Shown here: one piece after another, positions 36,101-45,420 of the stretch
Numbering within the stretch: position 1 is the stretch's first letter
How the letters are laid out: each line of letters begins with the position of its first letter
DNA from: Chryseobacterium sp. MYb264
Lineage (GTDB): Bacteria > Bacteroidota > Bacteroidia > Flavobacteriales > Weeksellaceae
DNA length: 64,000 bases
NCBI RefSeq assembly: GCF_035974275.1
Contig: NZ_CP142422.1
Span: 4,030,001 to 4,094,000, forward strand
Direction: 5' to 3'
Translations under genes and position numbers: made by a program
The notes under the pieces: generated by a model
The model's database searches: none
The model's input: only the letters and a program-made list of their open reading frames with translations
What the model was told of the DNA's origin: nothing

Positions 36101-36131
36101 AAAACCGCTTCATCAAAGAAGCGGTTTTATT
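36101..36131. terminator. Bidirectional terminator
   Basis: A perfect 11-bp stem (AAAACCGCTTC at 36101-36111 with GAAGCGGTTTT at 36118-36128). It separates the small secreted-protein gene from the convergent short lipoprotein gene. Confidence 0.88.
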
Positions 36132-36311
36132 TTACTGATTTTGCTTTACATTTTTAGGAATATATAAATCTAATTTCTCTTCGGAATGCTTACCGTAAGA
36201 AATATCATTTTGAAAATCGAATGAAATATTATTTTTCAAATTCAACGTTTTCTCTTTACAACCCGAAAGAAAAAGAATCAAAAACAGAAAAAGAAAAGGT
36301 AATTTTTTCAT
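36132..36311 (-). CDS. Short lipoprotein, probably a truncated alpha/beta hydrolase
   Basis: A 59-aa frame with a lipoprotein signal (LFLSGCKE, Cys18) and the short mature part ISYGKHSEEKLDLYIPKNVK, which resembles the opening strands of secreted alpha/beta hydrolases (a D-x-Y-x-P segment just before the oxyanion HGG). The frame stops there and the terminator follows directly, so the catalytic domain is missing. It may be a 5' gene remnant or a genuine small lipoprotein. It lies 76 bp downstream of the barrel gene on the same strand, beyond that gene's terminator. Confidence 0.55.
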   Translation of the reverse strand: MKKLPFLFLFLILFLSGCKEKTLNLKNNISFDFQNDISYGKHSEEKLDLYIPKNVKQNQ

Positions 36312-36324
36312 AGATAATAAAGAT

Positions 36325-36353
36325 AAAAAAACTCACCGATACATCGATGAGTT
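36325..36353 (-). terminator. Terminator of the beta-barrel gene
   Basis: An 11-bp stem (36330-36340 with 36343-36353, one wobble) followed on the minus strand by a T-run. Confidence 0.8.
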
Positions 36354-36387
36354 TGTACAAAAATAATTGAATATGAAGAATGAGATG

Positions 36388-38676
36388 TTATCTCGTTCTG
36401 TTTTTTATGGCATCGGAAGCGCCCTCAATGTCTCTTACTTTTTTCACCTTTTGGTTTCCGAAGCTGTAAGTAAGACTCACGGTTACACTTCTTCTGTACA
36501 TGTCATTTTTTACATAATTGTAATTTCCGTTGGCCTGATAATCTTCAATTTCCACAACATTGGTTCTTAGAACGTCGTTTACATTTATTGCAAACGTCCA
36601 GTCGTTCCAGTTTTTCTTGATGCTTAAATCTAAACTCATTAAGTTTTTCAACATTCCAAGCTCGATTTGCTGCTTATCAACATAGAAGAAATTAGCACCT
36701 AGAAACCAAGTTTTCTTTTTATCAAGACGTAAAGTATTGTTACTTGTAATCACCAAACTGGTAGATTTTACTTTGTTGGTATATACCAATTCTTTGCCGT
36801 CAATATCTACAAAAGTATCTCCAGTTGTTGGGTCTACAGCCAATGTTCCGTTGTTGATATTGTGTTGAAATCCTGCATTGAAATTCAATGTTAAATATTG
36901 CTTGAAGAAAGTTCTCTGAACTCCAACCATTGCAGACATTTCCTGTTTATCTCCAAAATTGGTTCTGATGTAACGAAGCATATTCTGCTCGCTTACTGTT
37001 CCATCCAAAGATTTCACATATCCCTGTAAAGGAACCTGAGTGATTTGATCTTTTACATAAGAGTGATTCAAAATCAGGAAATAAGAATTTTTATACATAT
37101 ACGTCAATTCCTGATTGTAAGTAGAAGAAGCTTTTACAAACGGATTGTTTTGTGTGTAGTTATATTCAGAAATATAGTTTCTTACCGGATTTAGTTCCCA
37201 GAAACTTGGTCTTCTCATTCTGCTTGAAAATGCATAAGAAATATTATTCTTATCATTAATAGCATAATTTAAGCTTAAATAAGGAAGTAAATTATTATAA
37301 TTTCTTTCAATTCTGCTGTATTCCGGAGAAGCGTTGTCCGAAGTTCCTAAACTATTGGTGATCTCATATCTGGCACCTACTTTTCCTGAAAATTTATCTG
37401 AAAATTTCTTTTCAAGCGTTAAATAAGCTCCGTAAATATTCTCATCGTAGATAAAATGATTAGGACTTGCTGAGTTTATCGCAACAGGAAGAGGTTTTTG
37501 ATCTTCACCTGTGAATATAGTAGTAAAGTTTTTAGTATCGTTATCTGTTTTTGTTTTGTTATAATTTCCTCCGATAGAAACCGTGAAATCATTTTTAAAT
37601 TTTTGAATATAATCCACCGTTCCCGAAAAGTTATTGATTACCTGAGGGATATTCTGAATAATTTGTTTTCCAATGGTTGAGTAATCATTAAAATCACCCG
37701 GAACTAGAGTTCTGTTATCAGAATACTGAAATCTTCTGTAATTTAAATAGGCCGCATTGGCATTCAATTTACTTCCCAAAGAATCAAGCTTAATTTCATA
37801 ATTCAAATTCACCGAGTTGTTATAATTTCTCGCATCTTCTTTGTTGCTCGTTCTTGTGTAAGTTGTCTTTTTTAGGCTTCCGTCTGTATTATATTCTGTT
37901 AAGGTATTGAAAAGATTAATGGTAGAATTGTAACTTTTATTTGCCCAAGAATTCCAAGATAGAGCTAGATTGCTTTTGTCATTTAATTGATAATCAATAT
38001 TTAAATAACCTCCGATGTTTTTATTCGGATCATCAATATCTCCTACAGACTCATTTTTAACCAAATTGGTTCCGTTTCTCAGTACATAACTTTGAGGCTG
38101 AATGTTTTCACCACCGCTCAGATTGGCACTGATTCCCAGTTTGTTTTTTCTGTAGTTCAGAGAAAAACTTGCATTGCTTGCGTTGTATTTATTCTGAGTG
38201 TTAGACATTCTCATGTTTCCGCTGGTTCCGTCGCTCATTTTTTTCTTCAGAATAATGTTGATGATTCCGTCTGAAGATTCTACCTGATATTCACTTCCCG
38301 GAACAGTAATCACTTCAATTTTCTGAATATTTTCTGCCGGTGTGTTTTTCAAAAACTGTGTTAAAGATTCCGCATCCATATTCGTTTTTCTACCGTTAAT
38401 GTAGATCAGCGCGTTATTCTTTCCTGCAATTTTCAACGTTTTATCATCCGTAGTAGAAAGTAGGGGAGTTTGTTTTAAAATATCAAAGGTTGTATTTCCT
38501 TTTGTAACTGGAGAAGCAGCAACATCATACACAAAACGGTCGCTTTGTTTTTTGAACACCTGCTTGGTTAAGGTTACACCTTCTATGCTTTGAGTTTTTA
38601 CCGAATCTGATTTTTTCTCCTGTGCAAAAGTGAATCCGCTGAAGAAAATGGCTGCTATAAGAATTTGAGTTTTCAT
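36388..38676 (-). CDS. TonB-dependent-receptor-like outer membrane beta-barrel protein
   Basis: A 762-aa outer membrane protein with a signal peptide (cleavage near FTFAQ), a plug-like N-terminal domain (residues about 45-150: VTKGNTTFDILKQTPLL, LIYINGRKTNMD, VPGSEYQVESSDGIINIILKKK) and a long OMP_b-brl_3-type barrel of about 590 residues ending RSVTVSLTYSFGN. The usual carboxypeptidase-like N-terminal repeat domain of this family is absent. It lies convergent to a GLPGLI gene, a frequent association. The ligand is unknown. Confidence 0.88.
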   Translation of the reverse strand: MKTQILIAAIFFSGFTFAQEKKSDSVKTQSIEGVTLTKQVFKKQSDRFVYDVAASPVTKGNTTFDILKQTPLLSTTDDKTLKIAGKNNALIYINGRKTNMDAESLTQFLKNTPAENIQKIEVITVPGSEYQVESSDGIINIILKKKMSDGTSGNMRMSNTQNKYNASNASFSLNYRKNKLGISANLSGGENIQPQSYVLRNGTNLVKNESVGDIDDPNKNIGGYLNIDYQLNDKSNLALSWNSWANKSYNSTINLFNTLTEYNTDGSLKKTTYTRTSNKEDARNYNNSVNLNYEIKLDSLGSKLNANAAYLNYRRFQYSDNRTLVPGDFNDYSTIGKQIIQNIPQVINNFSGTVDYIQKFKNDFTVSIGGNYNKTKTDNDTKNFTTIFTGEDQKPLPVAINSASPNHFIYDENIYGAYLTLEKKFSDKFSGKVGARYEITNSLGTSDNASPEYSRIERNYNNLLPYLSLNYAINDKNNISYAFSSRMRRPSFWELNPVRNYISEYNYTQNNPFVKASSTYNQELTYMYKNSYFLILNHSYVKDQITQVPLQGYVKSLDGTVSEQNMLRYIRTNFGDKQEMSAMVGVQRTFFKQYLTLNFNAGFQHNINNGTLAVDPTTGDTFVDIDGKELVYTNKVKSTSLVITSNNTLRLDKKKTWFLGANFFYVDKQQIELGMLKNLMSLDLSIKKNWNDWTFAINVNDVLRTNVVEIEDYQANGNYNYVKNDMYRRSVTVSLTYSFGNQKVKKVRDIEGASDAIKNRTR

Positions 38677-38740
38677 GACTGTAGTATTTAGAGTGGCTTG
38701 ATTTAATTTATTAGCTTGTATTTGTTATTATTTAACATTG

Positions 38741-38748
38741 CAAAGATA
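38741..38748 (-). promoter_or_regulatory. -7 box of the beta-barrel gene
   Basis: On the minus strand TATCTTTG fits TAnnTTTG, about 65 nt upstream of the start codon. Confidence 0.5.
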
Positions 38749-39345
38749 TATAATAAAAACAGTATTATGCAATACAAAGTACTTGAAATGTTTTTGAATT
38801 TATTTTAATCAATTGATTATCAGTGATTAAAATTTTGGTTAATTTTTCATGTATTTTGATTTTCTACAATGATAAGACAGCTATAACGTCAGTTTTATTA
38901 CAGTGAATTGAAAAAATGATGAAAAAAATATTGTTAAATTTTGAGTTTTTGAAAAATAACCGTGCTTTTTCCTGTCACAAATGCACGAATGATGCTGTTT
39001 TTCATTTTCCCTGTTCGTAGATGATCCAGGGTATTTTATGATACTTTCAAATAGTACTTTGTAGTCTTTTAAAAGTGGAACGGCTTGGTGAAGCTTAAAA
39101 CGGTCAGTTATCAAAAATCTTACTGGACTTTGCGTTGACTATAAATTTTAAAAATCAATTTGTGTCATCTGCAAAATCTGCGAGAGCAAAACATGAAATA
39201 TAAAGTCAAAAAACAAAATAAAATTCCTACAGAAAAATCAGTGAAAGAATAATTGTGGTATTTTTGAAAATATTTGTGTGATTAGTGTTTAATTAAAAAG
39301 AAAAACGCAATCCTATTTTCCTGCTTAAATCTAAATTTTTCGGAA
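38749..39345. other. Gene-poor region with decayed repeat words
   Basis: No supported gene. A 77-codon minus-strand frame at 38881-39114 has no recognisable features. Words at 38970-39000 ('cacaaatgcacgaatg'), 39163-39190 ('gtcatctgcaaaatctgc') and 39270-39295 ('ttgtgtgattagtgttt') look like decayed copies of dispersed flavobacterial intergenic repeats. This suggests a graveyard of such elements. Confidence 0.45.
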
Positions 39346-39684
39346 TTATTCTCTATCGAAACGAGCCAGTTTTTTATCAACCCAAACAGTAGCGAAAGGA
39401 AAGAATGCAGAAAGCAAAGCGAAAACAAAATCTTCATCATCCCAGGAATATATTTTTCTTGCGGGAAGACAAAGCAATAAGTAAAGAGTGAAGAAAAGCC
39501 CGTGCAGACTTCCGATCACACTGATAAAAATAATAGAATATAAGTTTTCATCATAACGAATCCAGATCATGGCAACCCCATACAATAACATACAGGAAAT
39601 GGCTTCTGCCAAACAGATTTGCTTAAACCATTTAATGATTTTTTCCTGAGAATATTTTGAGAAAAATTTGTCGATGAAATCCAT
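39346..39684 (-). CDS. DUF3817-family membrane protein
   Basis: A 112-aa integral membrane protein with three hydrophobic helices (about residues 20-42, 52-75 and 85-103). The EAISCMLLYG and GSLHGLFFTLY segments match the DUF3817 family, for which no function is established. It lies downstream of nadD on the same strand with an 83-bp gap and may share its transcript. Confidence 0.78.
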   Translation of the reverse strand: MDFIDKFFSKYSQEKIIKWFKQICLAEAISCMLLYGVAMIWIRYDENLYSIIFISVIGSLHGLFFTLYLLLCLPARKIYSWDDEDFVFALLSAFFPFATVWVDKKLARFDRE

Positions 39685-39767
39685 AATTGTCTGGTTGCAA
39701 GTTAGTAGTTGCCGGTTTGTAGTACATACTCATTTTCATTTCCGGCCTCTCATTCTTTTCCGCAAAA

Positions 39768-40352
39768 TTACTTATAAAAATTGCTTCCATCCAAATATTC
39801 AAAGACTTCTGGAGGCAACATCGGGCGCACATTCTTACTGTCTTTTATCATATTTCGGATCTCGGTTGCAGAAAGTTCAATGATCGGTGCTTTTATCAGG
39901 GAAATGTTTTCATGCTGAAGATATTCAGACTCTTTTTTCTCGCCTTCAAAAACTCTAGGATAAACAATGATGTGATGATTTTTAATCAAAAGATCTGCAT
40001 TTTTCCATTTATGGAGATTGCTGAGATTATCTTCACCCATAATTAAACTAAACGAATAGTCAGGATGTTTTTCATGAAGGTATGTTAATGTATCAATCGT
40101 ATAGCTTGGTTTAGGCAAAGAAAATTCTACGTTGGAAGCCCTCATTTGCGGATAATTTTTTACGGCAAGCTCTACCATTTCCAATCTGTTATGATCGTTG
40201 AGCAGGGATTTTTTATCTTTAAAAGGATTCTGAGGACTTACGACGAACCATAACTCGTCCATATCCGAATGTTCAAGAATATAATTGGCAAGGATCAGGT
40301 GTCCGATATGAATCGGGTTAAAAGAACCGAAAAATAATCCTATTTTTTTCAT
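39768..40352 (-). CDS. nadD: Nicotinate-nucleotide adenylyltransferase
   Basis: NAD biosynthesis: converts nicotinate mononucleotide and ATP to deamido-NAD. The 194-aa product has the nucleotidyltransferase motif FGSFNPIHIGH (residues 8-18) and the C-terminal SATEIRNMIK motif (ISSTxIR type). It follows recJ on the same strand after 33 nt. Confidence 0.95.
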   Translation of the reverse strand: MKKIGLFFGSFNPIHIGHLILANYILEHSDMDELWFVVSPQNPFKDKKSLLNDHNRLEMVELAVKNYPQMRASNVEFSLPKPSYTIDTLTYLHEKHPDYSFSLIMGEDNLSNLHKWKNADLLIKNHHIIVYPRVFEGEKKESEYLQHENISLIKAPIIELSATEIRNMIKDSKNVRPMLPPEVFEYLDGSNFYK

Positions 40353-40385
40353 AATTAATGGGGGAGTAGAGAGAAAATATTTTGT

Positions 40386-42098
40386 TTAATCTGTAAACTT
40401 CACATCCTTGATGTTCAGATAATGGGTTACATTTCCTTTCCAGTGGTTTTCTTCTATAGTAAAAGCCAAATCAAAACTTTTTGTTTTGAAGTCTTCTGAA
40501 AACTGGCCGAGTTTAAAACCTACACACTCAATATTCCGTCCTGAAAATTCCTGTTTGATATAAAATTTTAAATGATTGTTGTCTTTCCCCATTGTTTTTA
40601 CATAGCCCGATAATTTTTGGTTTTTCAAAACAAAGATAGGCTTCATATTGTGAGGTCCGAAAGGAGCCAGTTTTCGATGGAAATTGATAAACTCGCGGTT
40701 AATTTCTTCGATATCAATCTCAGAATCAATGGTGATGGAAGGTTCTTTTTGATGGTCCTTGATTTTTTCAGAAACCACACGTTCAAACTTTTCTTTAAAA
40801 GCTTCAAACTTCACCTTTTCCATGGATAGCCCTGCAGCAGCATGATGTCCGCCGAATTTTAAGAAATATTCAGAGCACAGATCCAGGGCTTCATGCACAT
40901 CAAAGTCAGAGATCGAGCGGGCGGAAGCTACCATTTCACCATTATTTCCATCGGTAAACACCAAAGTAGGCTTGTAATAGGTTTCAATCAATCTTGAAGC
41001 CACAATTCCGATTACTCCTTTGTTCCATTCTGGATGATAAACAATGGTTGAGAATTTCGTTTCCTGCTGAGATTCGATGATCTGGTTTAATGCGGACATG
41101 GTGGAATTCATATCCAGTTCACGTCTTTCATCATTGAGATTCATAATATCACTCACAATTTGATGCGCATGCTTCAGATTGTCTGAAACCATCAGCTCCA
41201 CTGCTGCTTTTCCGTGTGAAATTCTTCCTGCAGCATTAATTTTGGGAGCAATTTCAAACACAATATTTGAAATTTCAAAATGAGAAAGCTTATCTTCCGG
41301 AATCAATAATCTCAATCCCAGATTTCTTGTTTTTCTTAAGGTCTTAAGTCCCATTTTCGCCAAAACCCTGTTTTCCCCGGTCATGGAGACAATATCCGCT
41401 GCTATCGAAATGGCCAGCAAATCGGTGAGTTCAAATACTTCGGCTTCAGGAAGTTTATAAATGGTATTCAGCCCCTGACAAAGCTTAAAGCCAACTCCGC
41501 ATCCCGAAAGTTCTTTGAAGGGATATCGGCAATCACTTCTTTTTGGATCGAGAACGGCAACGGCATCAGGAATTTCATCCCCCGGTAAGTGATGGTCACA
41601 AATAATGAAGTCGATGTCCAGATTTTTAGCGTAGCTAATCATATCTAATGCTTTGATTCCACAGTCTAAAGCAATGATTAACGAAAAGCCATTTTGTTTA
41701 GCGAAATCAATACCTTCAGTGGAAATGCCATATCCTTCAGAATTCCTGTCAGGAATATAATAGTCGAGATATTTTTTCTCAACAATTTTACTAAGATAAA
41801 GGTACATTAAAGCGACAGCGGTCGTTCCGTCTACGTCGTAATCGCCGTAAACAAGTATTTTTTCTCCATTTTCAATCGCGGTGGCAATTCGCTCTACAGC
41901 TTTCTGCATATCTGCCATTAAAAAAGGATTGTGTATATCGGTAAGGTTTGGTTTGAAAAACTCTCGGGCCTTTTGATAATTGTCAATTCCTCTCAAAACG
42001 AGGAGTTTAGATTCAAAAGTTCCAAAACCAAGTGACGAACTTAATCCATCCACAACTTCCTCATCGGGTTCGGGCTTGTAAATCCATTTTTGACTCAT
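40386..42098 (-). CDS. recJ: Single-stranded-DNA-specific exonuclease RecJ
   Basis: 5'-3' exonuclease for recombination and mismatch repair. The 570-aa product has the DHH-family core with YGDYDVDGTTA (residues about 80-90), LDCGIKA, CDHHLPGDE and the DHHA1 motif GGHHAAAGL near residue 417. It is the first gene of a recJ-nadD-DUF3817 minus-strand group. The 138-bp divergent gap to the M48 protease gene should contain both promoters. Confidence 0.96.
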   Translation of the reverse strand: MSQKWIYKPEPDEEVVDGLSSSLGFGTFESKLLVLRGIDNYQKAREFFKPNLTDIHNPFLMADMQKAVERIATAIENGEKILVYGDYDVDGTTAVALMYLYLSKIVEKKYLDYYIPDRNSEGYGISTEGIDFAKQNGFSLIIALDCGIKALDMISYAKNLDIDFIICDHHLPGDEIPDAVAVLDPKRSDCRYPFKELSGCGVGFKLCQGLNTIYKLPEAEVFELTDLLAISIAADIVSMTGENRVLAKMGLKTLRKTRNLGLRLLIPEDKLSHFEISNIVFEIAPKINAAGRISHGKAAVELMVSDNLKHAHQIVSDIMNLNDERRELDMNSTMSALNQIIESQQETKFSTIVYHPEWNKGVIGIVASRLIETYYKPTLVFTDGNNGEMVASARSISDFDVHEALDLCSEYFLKFGGHHAAAGLSMEKVKFEAFKEKFERVVSEKIKDHQKEPSITIDSEIDIEEINREFINFHRKLAPFGPHNMKPIFVLKNQKLSGYVKTMGKDNNHLKFYIKQEFSGRNIECVGFKLGQFSEDFKTKSFDLAFTIEENHWKGNVTHYLNIKDVKFTD

Positions 42099-42236
42099 TT
42101 CACAAAAATAGGGAAAAAGTTTTTAAAAGCCTAAGATAAAAAATACCCTTTCAACTCATTGTTTCAAAATTTTAATTTTAAAATTATAGCTAAAATTATT
42201 ATCTTCGCGATCCAAATCAATTTTAAATATTATAGT

Positions 42237-43052
42237 ATGAAAAAAATTACTGTCTGCCTTATTCTATTAGGGGCGATGCAAGTGGTGAATGCACAAAAAA
42301 TCAATCTTGGAAAGGCTGCAAGCGTAGTTTCTAACGGCGCAAAAGCTTTATCTTTCACCAACGAAGATGCTATTAAATTATCCAAAGAATCTGTAGATTG
42401 GATGGATAAAAATAATAAAGTGGCGGGTCCTAAAGATCCTTACACTGTTCGACTGAACAAACTTTTTTCAAAACATAAATCTCAGGACGGTCTTAATCTT
42501 AATTATAAGGTTTATTTGGTAAAAGATATTAATGCCTTTGCCTGTGCTGATGGGAGTGTACGTGTATTTTCATCGTTGATGGATATTATGACGGATGATG
42601 AATTATTAGCAGTAATTGGTCATGAAATTGGTCACGTTAAAAATCAAGATACGAAAGATGCTATGAAGTCGGCTTATTTAAAAGCGGCGGCTTTGGATGC
42701 GGCTTCTTCAGCTTCAAATACTGTTGCAACTTTGAACGACAGCCAGGTTGGAAAAATGGCAAATGCTTTTTTAGATGCTTCTCACAGCAAAAAGCAGGAA
42801 TCTGAAGCAGATACGTATTCTTATGATTTTATGAAATCAAACGGATATAATGTTGTGGGTGCTTATACGGCATTTAAAAAATTAGCTTTGCTTTCTGAAG
42901 GTGGCGCGGCTCAGTCTGGATTCCAAAAGATGTTCAATTCTCACCCGGATAGCAATAAAAGGGCAGAGGCTATCAAGAAAAGAGCTGAAAAAGATGGCTT
43001 ATGGAAAGATCCGGGAACGGTTGCTTTGCCAACGGCTAAATTGACAAAATAG
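42237..43052 (+). CDS. M48-family metalloprotease
   Basis: A 271-aa secreted zinc peptidase. I start at 42237 (MKKITVCLIL) because it gives a proper signal peptide (cleavage near NAQ); the frame extends 26 codons upstream with atypical sequence. The zinc motif HEIGH is at residues 129-133 and the downstream ligand Glu lies in KKQESEADTYSYDF. It resembles the periplasmic BepA/YggG-type M48 peptidases, although without TPR repeats. A TATCTTCG box at 42200-42207 may be its promoter. A terminator follows. Confidence 0.9.
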   Translation: MKKITVCLILLGAMQVVNAQKINLGKAASVVSNGAKALSFTNEDAIKLSKESVDWMDKNNKVAGPKDPYTVRLNKLFSKHKSQDGLNLNYKVYLVKDINAFACADGSVRVFSSLMDIMTDDELLAVIGHEIGHVKNQDTKDAMKSAYLKAAALDAASSASNTVATLNDSQVGKMANAFLDASHSKKQESEADTYSYDFMKSNGYNVVGAYTAFKKLALLSEGGAAQSGFQKMFNSHPDSNKRAEAIKKRAEKDGLWKDPGTVALPTAKLTK

Positions 43053-43084
43053 TTTTAGGCTAAATAATAAATAATTGAAAATAA

Positions 43085-43117
43085 AAATTCCTCAAATCAA
43101 ATTTGAGGAATTTTTTT
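43085..43117. terminator. Bidirectional terminator
   Basis: A perfect 13-bp stem (43085-43097 with 43101-43113) flanked by A and T runs, between the convergent M48 protease and ABC-F genes. Confidence 0.92.
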
Positions 43118-43143
43118 ATGTGAATTTTAATGTTGTCTTGAGA

Positions 43144-44766
43144 TTAAGAATACATTTTTTCTCTTAATTCTTTTACTTTTTTGTCGGCAAGATATTCATC
43201 GTAAGTCATTTCTCTGTCGATGATTCCGTTTGGAGTCAACTCGATGATTCTGTTACAGACTGTTGAAAGCATTTCGTGGTCATGAGATGCCAATAAAAGA
43301 TTTCCTTTGAAGTTAGACAATGAGTTATTCAACGTTGTGATACTTTCAAGGTCTAAGTGGTTCGTAGGTTCGTCTAATAAAAGGATGTTTGCTTTCTGAA
43401 GCATCATTCTGCTGAACATACATCTCATTTTTTCACCTCCTGAAAGTACTTTACAAGATTTCAACGCTTCATCACCTGAGAAAAGCATTCTTCCTAAGAA
43501 TCCTCTTACGAATTCTTCGTGACGCTCTTCGTCATTTTTAGTGAATTGTCTCAACCAATCAACCAAGCTAAGATCTTCCTGGAAGAAATTTGTGTTGTCT
43601 AAAGGCATGTGAGATTGGTTTGTTGTAACCCCCCAAGCAACAGTTCCTTTGTCTGCTTCTACATTTCCAGCTAAAATTTCGAAAAATTCTGTGATAGCTA
43701 ATGAGTTTTTAGACAAAACAGCAACTTTATCTCCTTTTTTAAGATTTAAATCGATGTTTGAGAATAATAATTCTCCGTCTTTTGTCTTTTCTAAACCTTT
43801 AACATCTAAAATTTGATCTCCAGCTTCTCTTTCCATTTCGAAAATGATTGCCGGATATCTTCTTGAAGATGGTTTAATATCATCGATGTTTAATTTATCG
43901 ATCATTTTCTTTCTTGCAGTCGCCTGTTTAGCTTTTGCAACGTTTGAACTAAATCTCGCGATGAAATCCTGAAGTTCTTTCTTCTTTTCTTCCGCTTTTT
44001 TATTAGCCTGAGCTCTTTGTCTTGTCGCTAACTGAGAAGCCTGATACCAGAAAGAGTAGTTACCTGTGTAAAGGTTTAATTTAGCATAATCAAGGTCACC
44101 GATGTGTGTACAAACCGTATCCAAGAAGTGACGGTCGTGAGATACAACGATTACCGTGTTTTCGTAGTCTGCCAAGAAATCTTCTAACCAAGAAATTGTA
44201 TCAATATCAAGATCATTCGTAGGTTCATCCAAGATTAGTACATCTGGATTACCGAAAAGCGCCTGAGCCAATAGAACTTTTACTTTGTCCTTATTTTCAA
44301 GCTCGCTCATCATTTGCCAGTGCATATCGTCTTTAATACCAACGTTTGAAAGCATGGTTTGTGCATCAGATTCTGCAGTCCAACCACCCATTTCGTCGTA
44401 GATTAGACTTAAATCACCAGCTTTAATTCCATCTTCGTCAGAGAAGTCTTCTTTCGCATAAAGCGCGTCCATCTCTTCTTTTATCTCGAATAATTTTTTG
44501 TTACCTCTCAAAACCGCTTCAAGTACCGTAAATTGATCGTAAGCAAAGTGATCCTGCTCAAGAACTGACATTCTTTTTCCAGGTTCCAAAGATACGTGTC
44601 CTGTGGTTGGGTCTTGTTTTCCAGTCAATATTTTAAGAAATGTAGACTTTCCTGCACCATTTGCTCCGATAATCCCGTAGCAGTTTCCTTTCGTAAACAT
44701 AATGTTTACCTCGTCAAAAAGAACTCTTTTCCCGAATTGTAAAGATAAGTTAGATACTGTTAACAT
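43144..44766 (-). CDS. ABC-F protein, YkpA/YbiT subgroup, with degenerate second P-loop
   Basis: A soluble twin-ATPase protein of 540 aa; members act on the ribosome in translation control or antibiotic protection. NBD1 has a normal Walker A (GANGAGKS, residues 34-41) and Walker B (LILDEPTNDLD, 177-187), but its signature is altered, as usual in this subgroup. NBD2 keeps LSGGEKMR and LLLDEPTNHLD, yet its Walker A reads LSKNSLAITE (351-360), lacking the catalytic Lys. The interdomain linker (residues about 245-300) is basic and helical. It is divergent from smpB, another ribosome-rescue gene. Confidence 0.9.
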   Translation of the reverse strand: MLTVSNLSLQFGKRVLFDEVNIMFTKGNCYGIIGANGAGKSTFLKILTGKQDPTTGHVSLEPGKRMSVLEQDHFAYDQFTVLEAVLRGNKKLFEIKEEMDALYAKEDFSDEDGIKAGDLSLIYDEMGGWTAESDAQTMLSNVGIKDDMHWQMMSELENKDKVKVLLAQALFGNPDVLILDEPTNDLDIDTISWLEDFLADYENTVIVVSHDRHFLDTVCTHIGDLDYAKLNLYTGNYSFWYQASQLATRQRAQANKKAEEKKKELQDFIARFSSNVAKAKQATARKKMIDKLNIDDIKPSSRRYPAIIFEMEREAGDQILDVKGLEKTKDGELLFSNIDLNLKKGDKVAVLSKNSLAITEFFEILAGNVEADKGTVAWGVTTNQSHMPLDNTNFFQEDLSLVDWLRQFTKNDEERHEEFVRGFLGRMLFSGDEALKSCKVLSGGEKMRCMFSRMMLQKANILLLDEPTNHLDLESITTLNNSLSNFKGNLLLASHDHEMLSTVCNRIIELTPNGIIDREMTYDEYLADKKVKELREKMYS

Positions 44767-44786
44767 ATAGTTTTGTAAATTTGGCG

Positions 44787-44794
44787 CAAAAATA
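44787..44794 (-). promoter_or_regulatory. -7 box of the ABC-F gene
   Basis: TATTTTTG on the minus strand fits TAnnTTTG, 20 nt upstream of the start codon. Confidence 0.45.
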
Positions 44795-44884
44795 CGAAAA
44801 GAATTTGGGTATTTTGCAATAATGTAATAGTCAGGTTTTTAAATGTGGGGTATTTTTTATATATTTCATTAAAGAAATTTTACA

Positions 44885-45343
44885 ATGAAGATCGAAAAGA
44901 CAGTCAATATATTAAATAAAAGAGCAAGATTCGAGTATGAAATCCTCGAAGAATATGAAGCGGGAATGGTTTTGACGGGTACCGAGATAAAATCTTTACG
45001 CTCTTCTAAGGCATCGATCACAGAATCCTTCTGTCAGTTTATTGACGGGGAATTGTATATCATAAATATGATGATTGATGAGTACAAATTGGGAACATTT
45101 TATAATCATAAAACAAAAAGGGAACGGAAATTGCTGTTGCACAAAAAAGAATTACAGAAACTTGAAAAAAAGTTAAAAGATGCAGGAAATACGGTAATCC
45201 CTTTAAAGCTATATATCAATGACCGGGGAAAGGCTAAGGTCTTAATCGCCTTGGGAAGAGGGAAAAAGCTGTATGATAAAAGGGAGAGCATAAAAGATAG
45301 AGAAAATAAACGAAACCTGGACAGAATATTAAAGAAAAGTTAA
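44885..45343 (+). CDS. smpB: SsrA-binding protein SmpB
   Basis: Partner of tmRNA in trans-translation rescue of stalled ribosomes. The 152-aa product has the N-terminal LNKRARFEYEILEEYEAG segment, GTEIKSLRSSKASI near residues 32-45, and the C-terminal YDKRESIKDRENKR tail. No tmRNA gene is in this window. It is a single gene between ABC-F (divergent) and the OmpA-family gene. Confidence 0.96.
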   Translation: MKIEKTVNILNKRARFEYEILEEYEAGMVLTGTEIKSLRSSKASITESFCQFIDGELYIINMMIDEYKLGTFYNHKTKRERKLLLHKKELQKLEKKLKDAGNTVIPLKLYINDRGKAKVLIALGRGKKLYDKRESIKDRENKRNLDRILKKS

Positions 45344-45359
45344 AAATCATTTGAAAAAC

Positions 45360-45391
45360 TTTGTATATAAAGAAAAATTATATTTATTTTG
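45360..45391 (+). promoter_or_regulatory. Promoter of the OmpA-family gene
   Basis: TTTG at 45360-45363, a 20-nt spacer and TTATTTTG at 45384-45391, 30 nt before the start codon. Slightly off the consensus in the -7 box but correctly spaced. Confidence 0.5.
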
Positions 45392-45420
45392 CATTATCAA
45401 TTATTTAATCATTTAATTCT

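Noticed and set aside
38881-39114. 77-codon minus-strand frame in a repeat-rich gap
   Set aside because: No domain, signal or codon pattern; it overlaps decayed repeat words and has no clear promoter.
43144-44766. ABC-F gene as an antibiotic-resistance determinant
   Set aside because: Its domain pattern is that of the YkpA/YbiT housekeeping subgroup, and nothing in the context suggests resistance.
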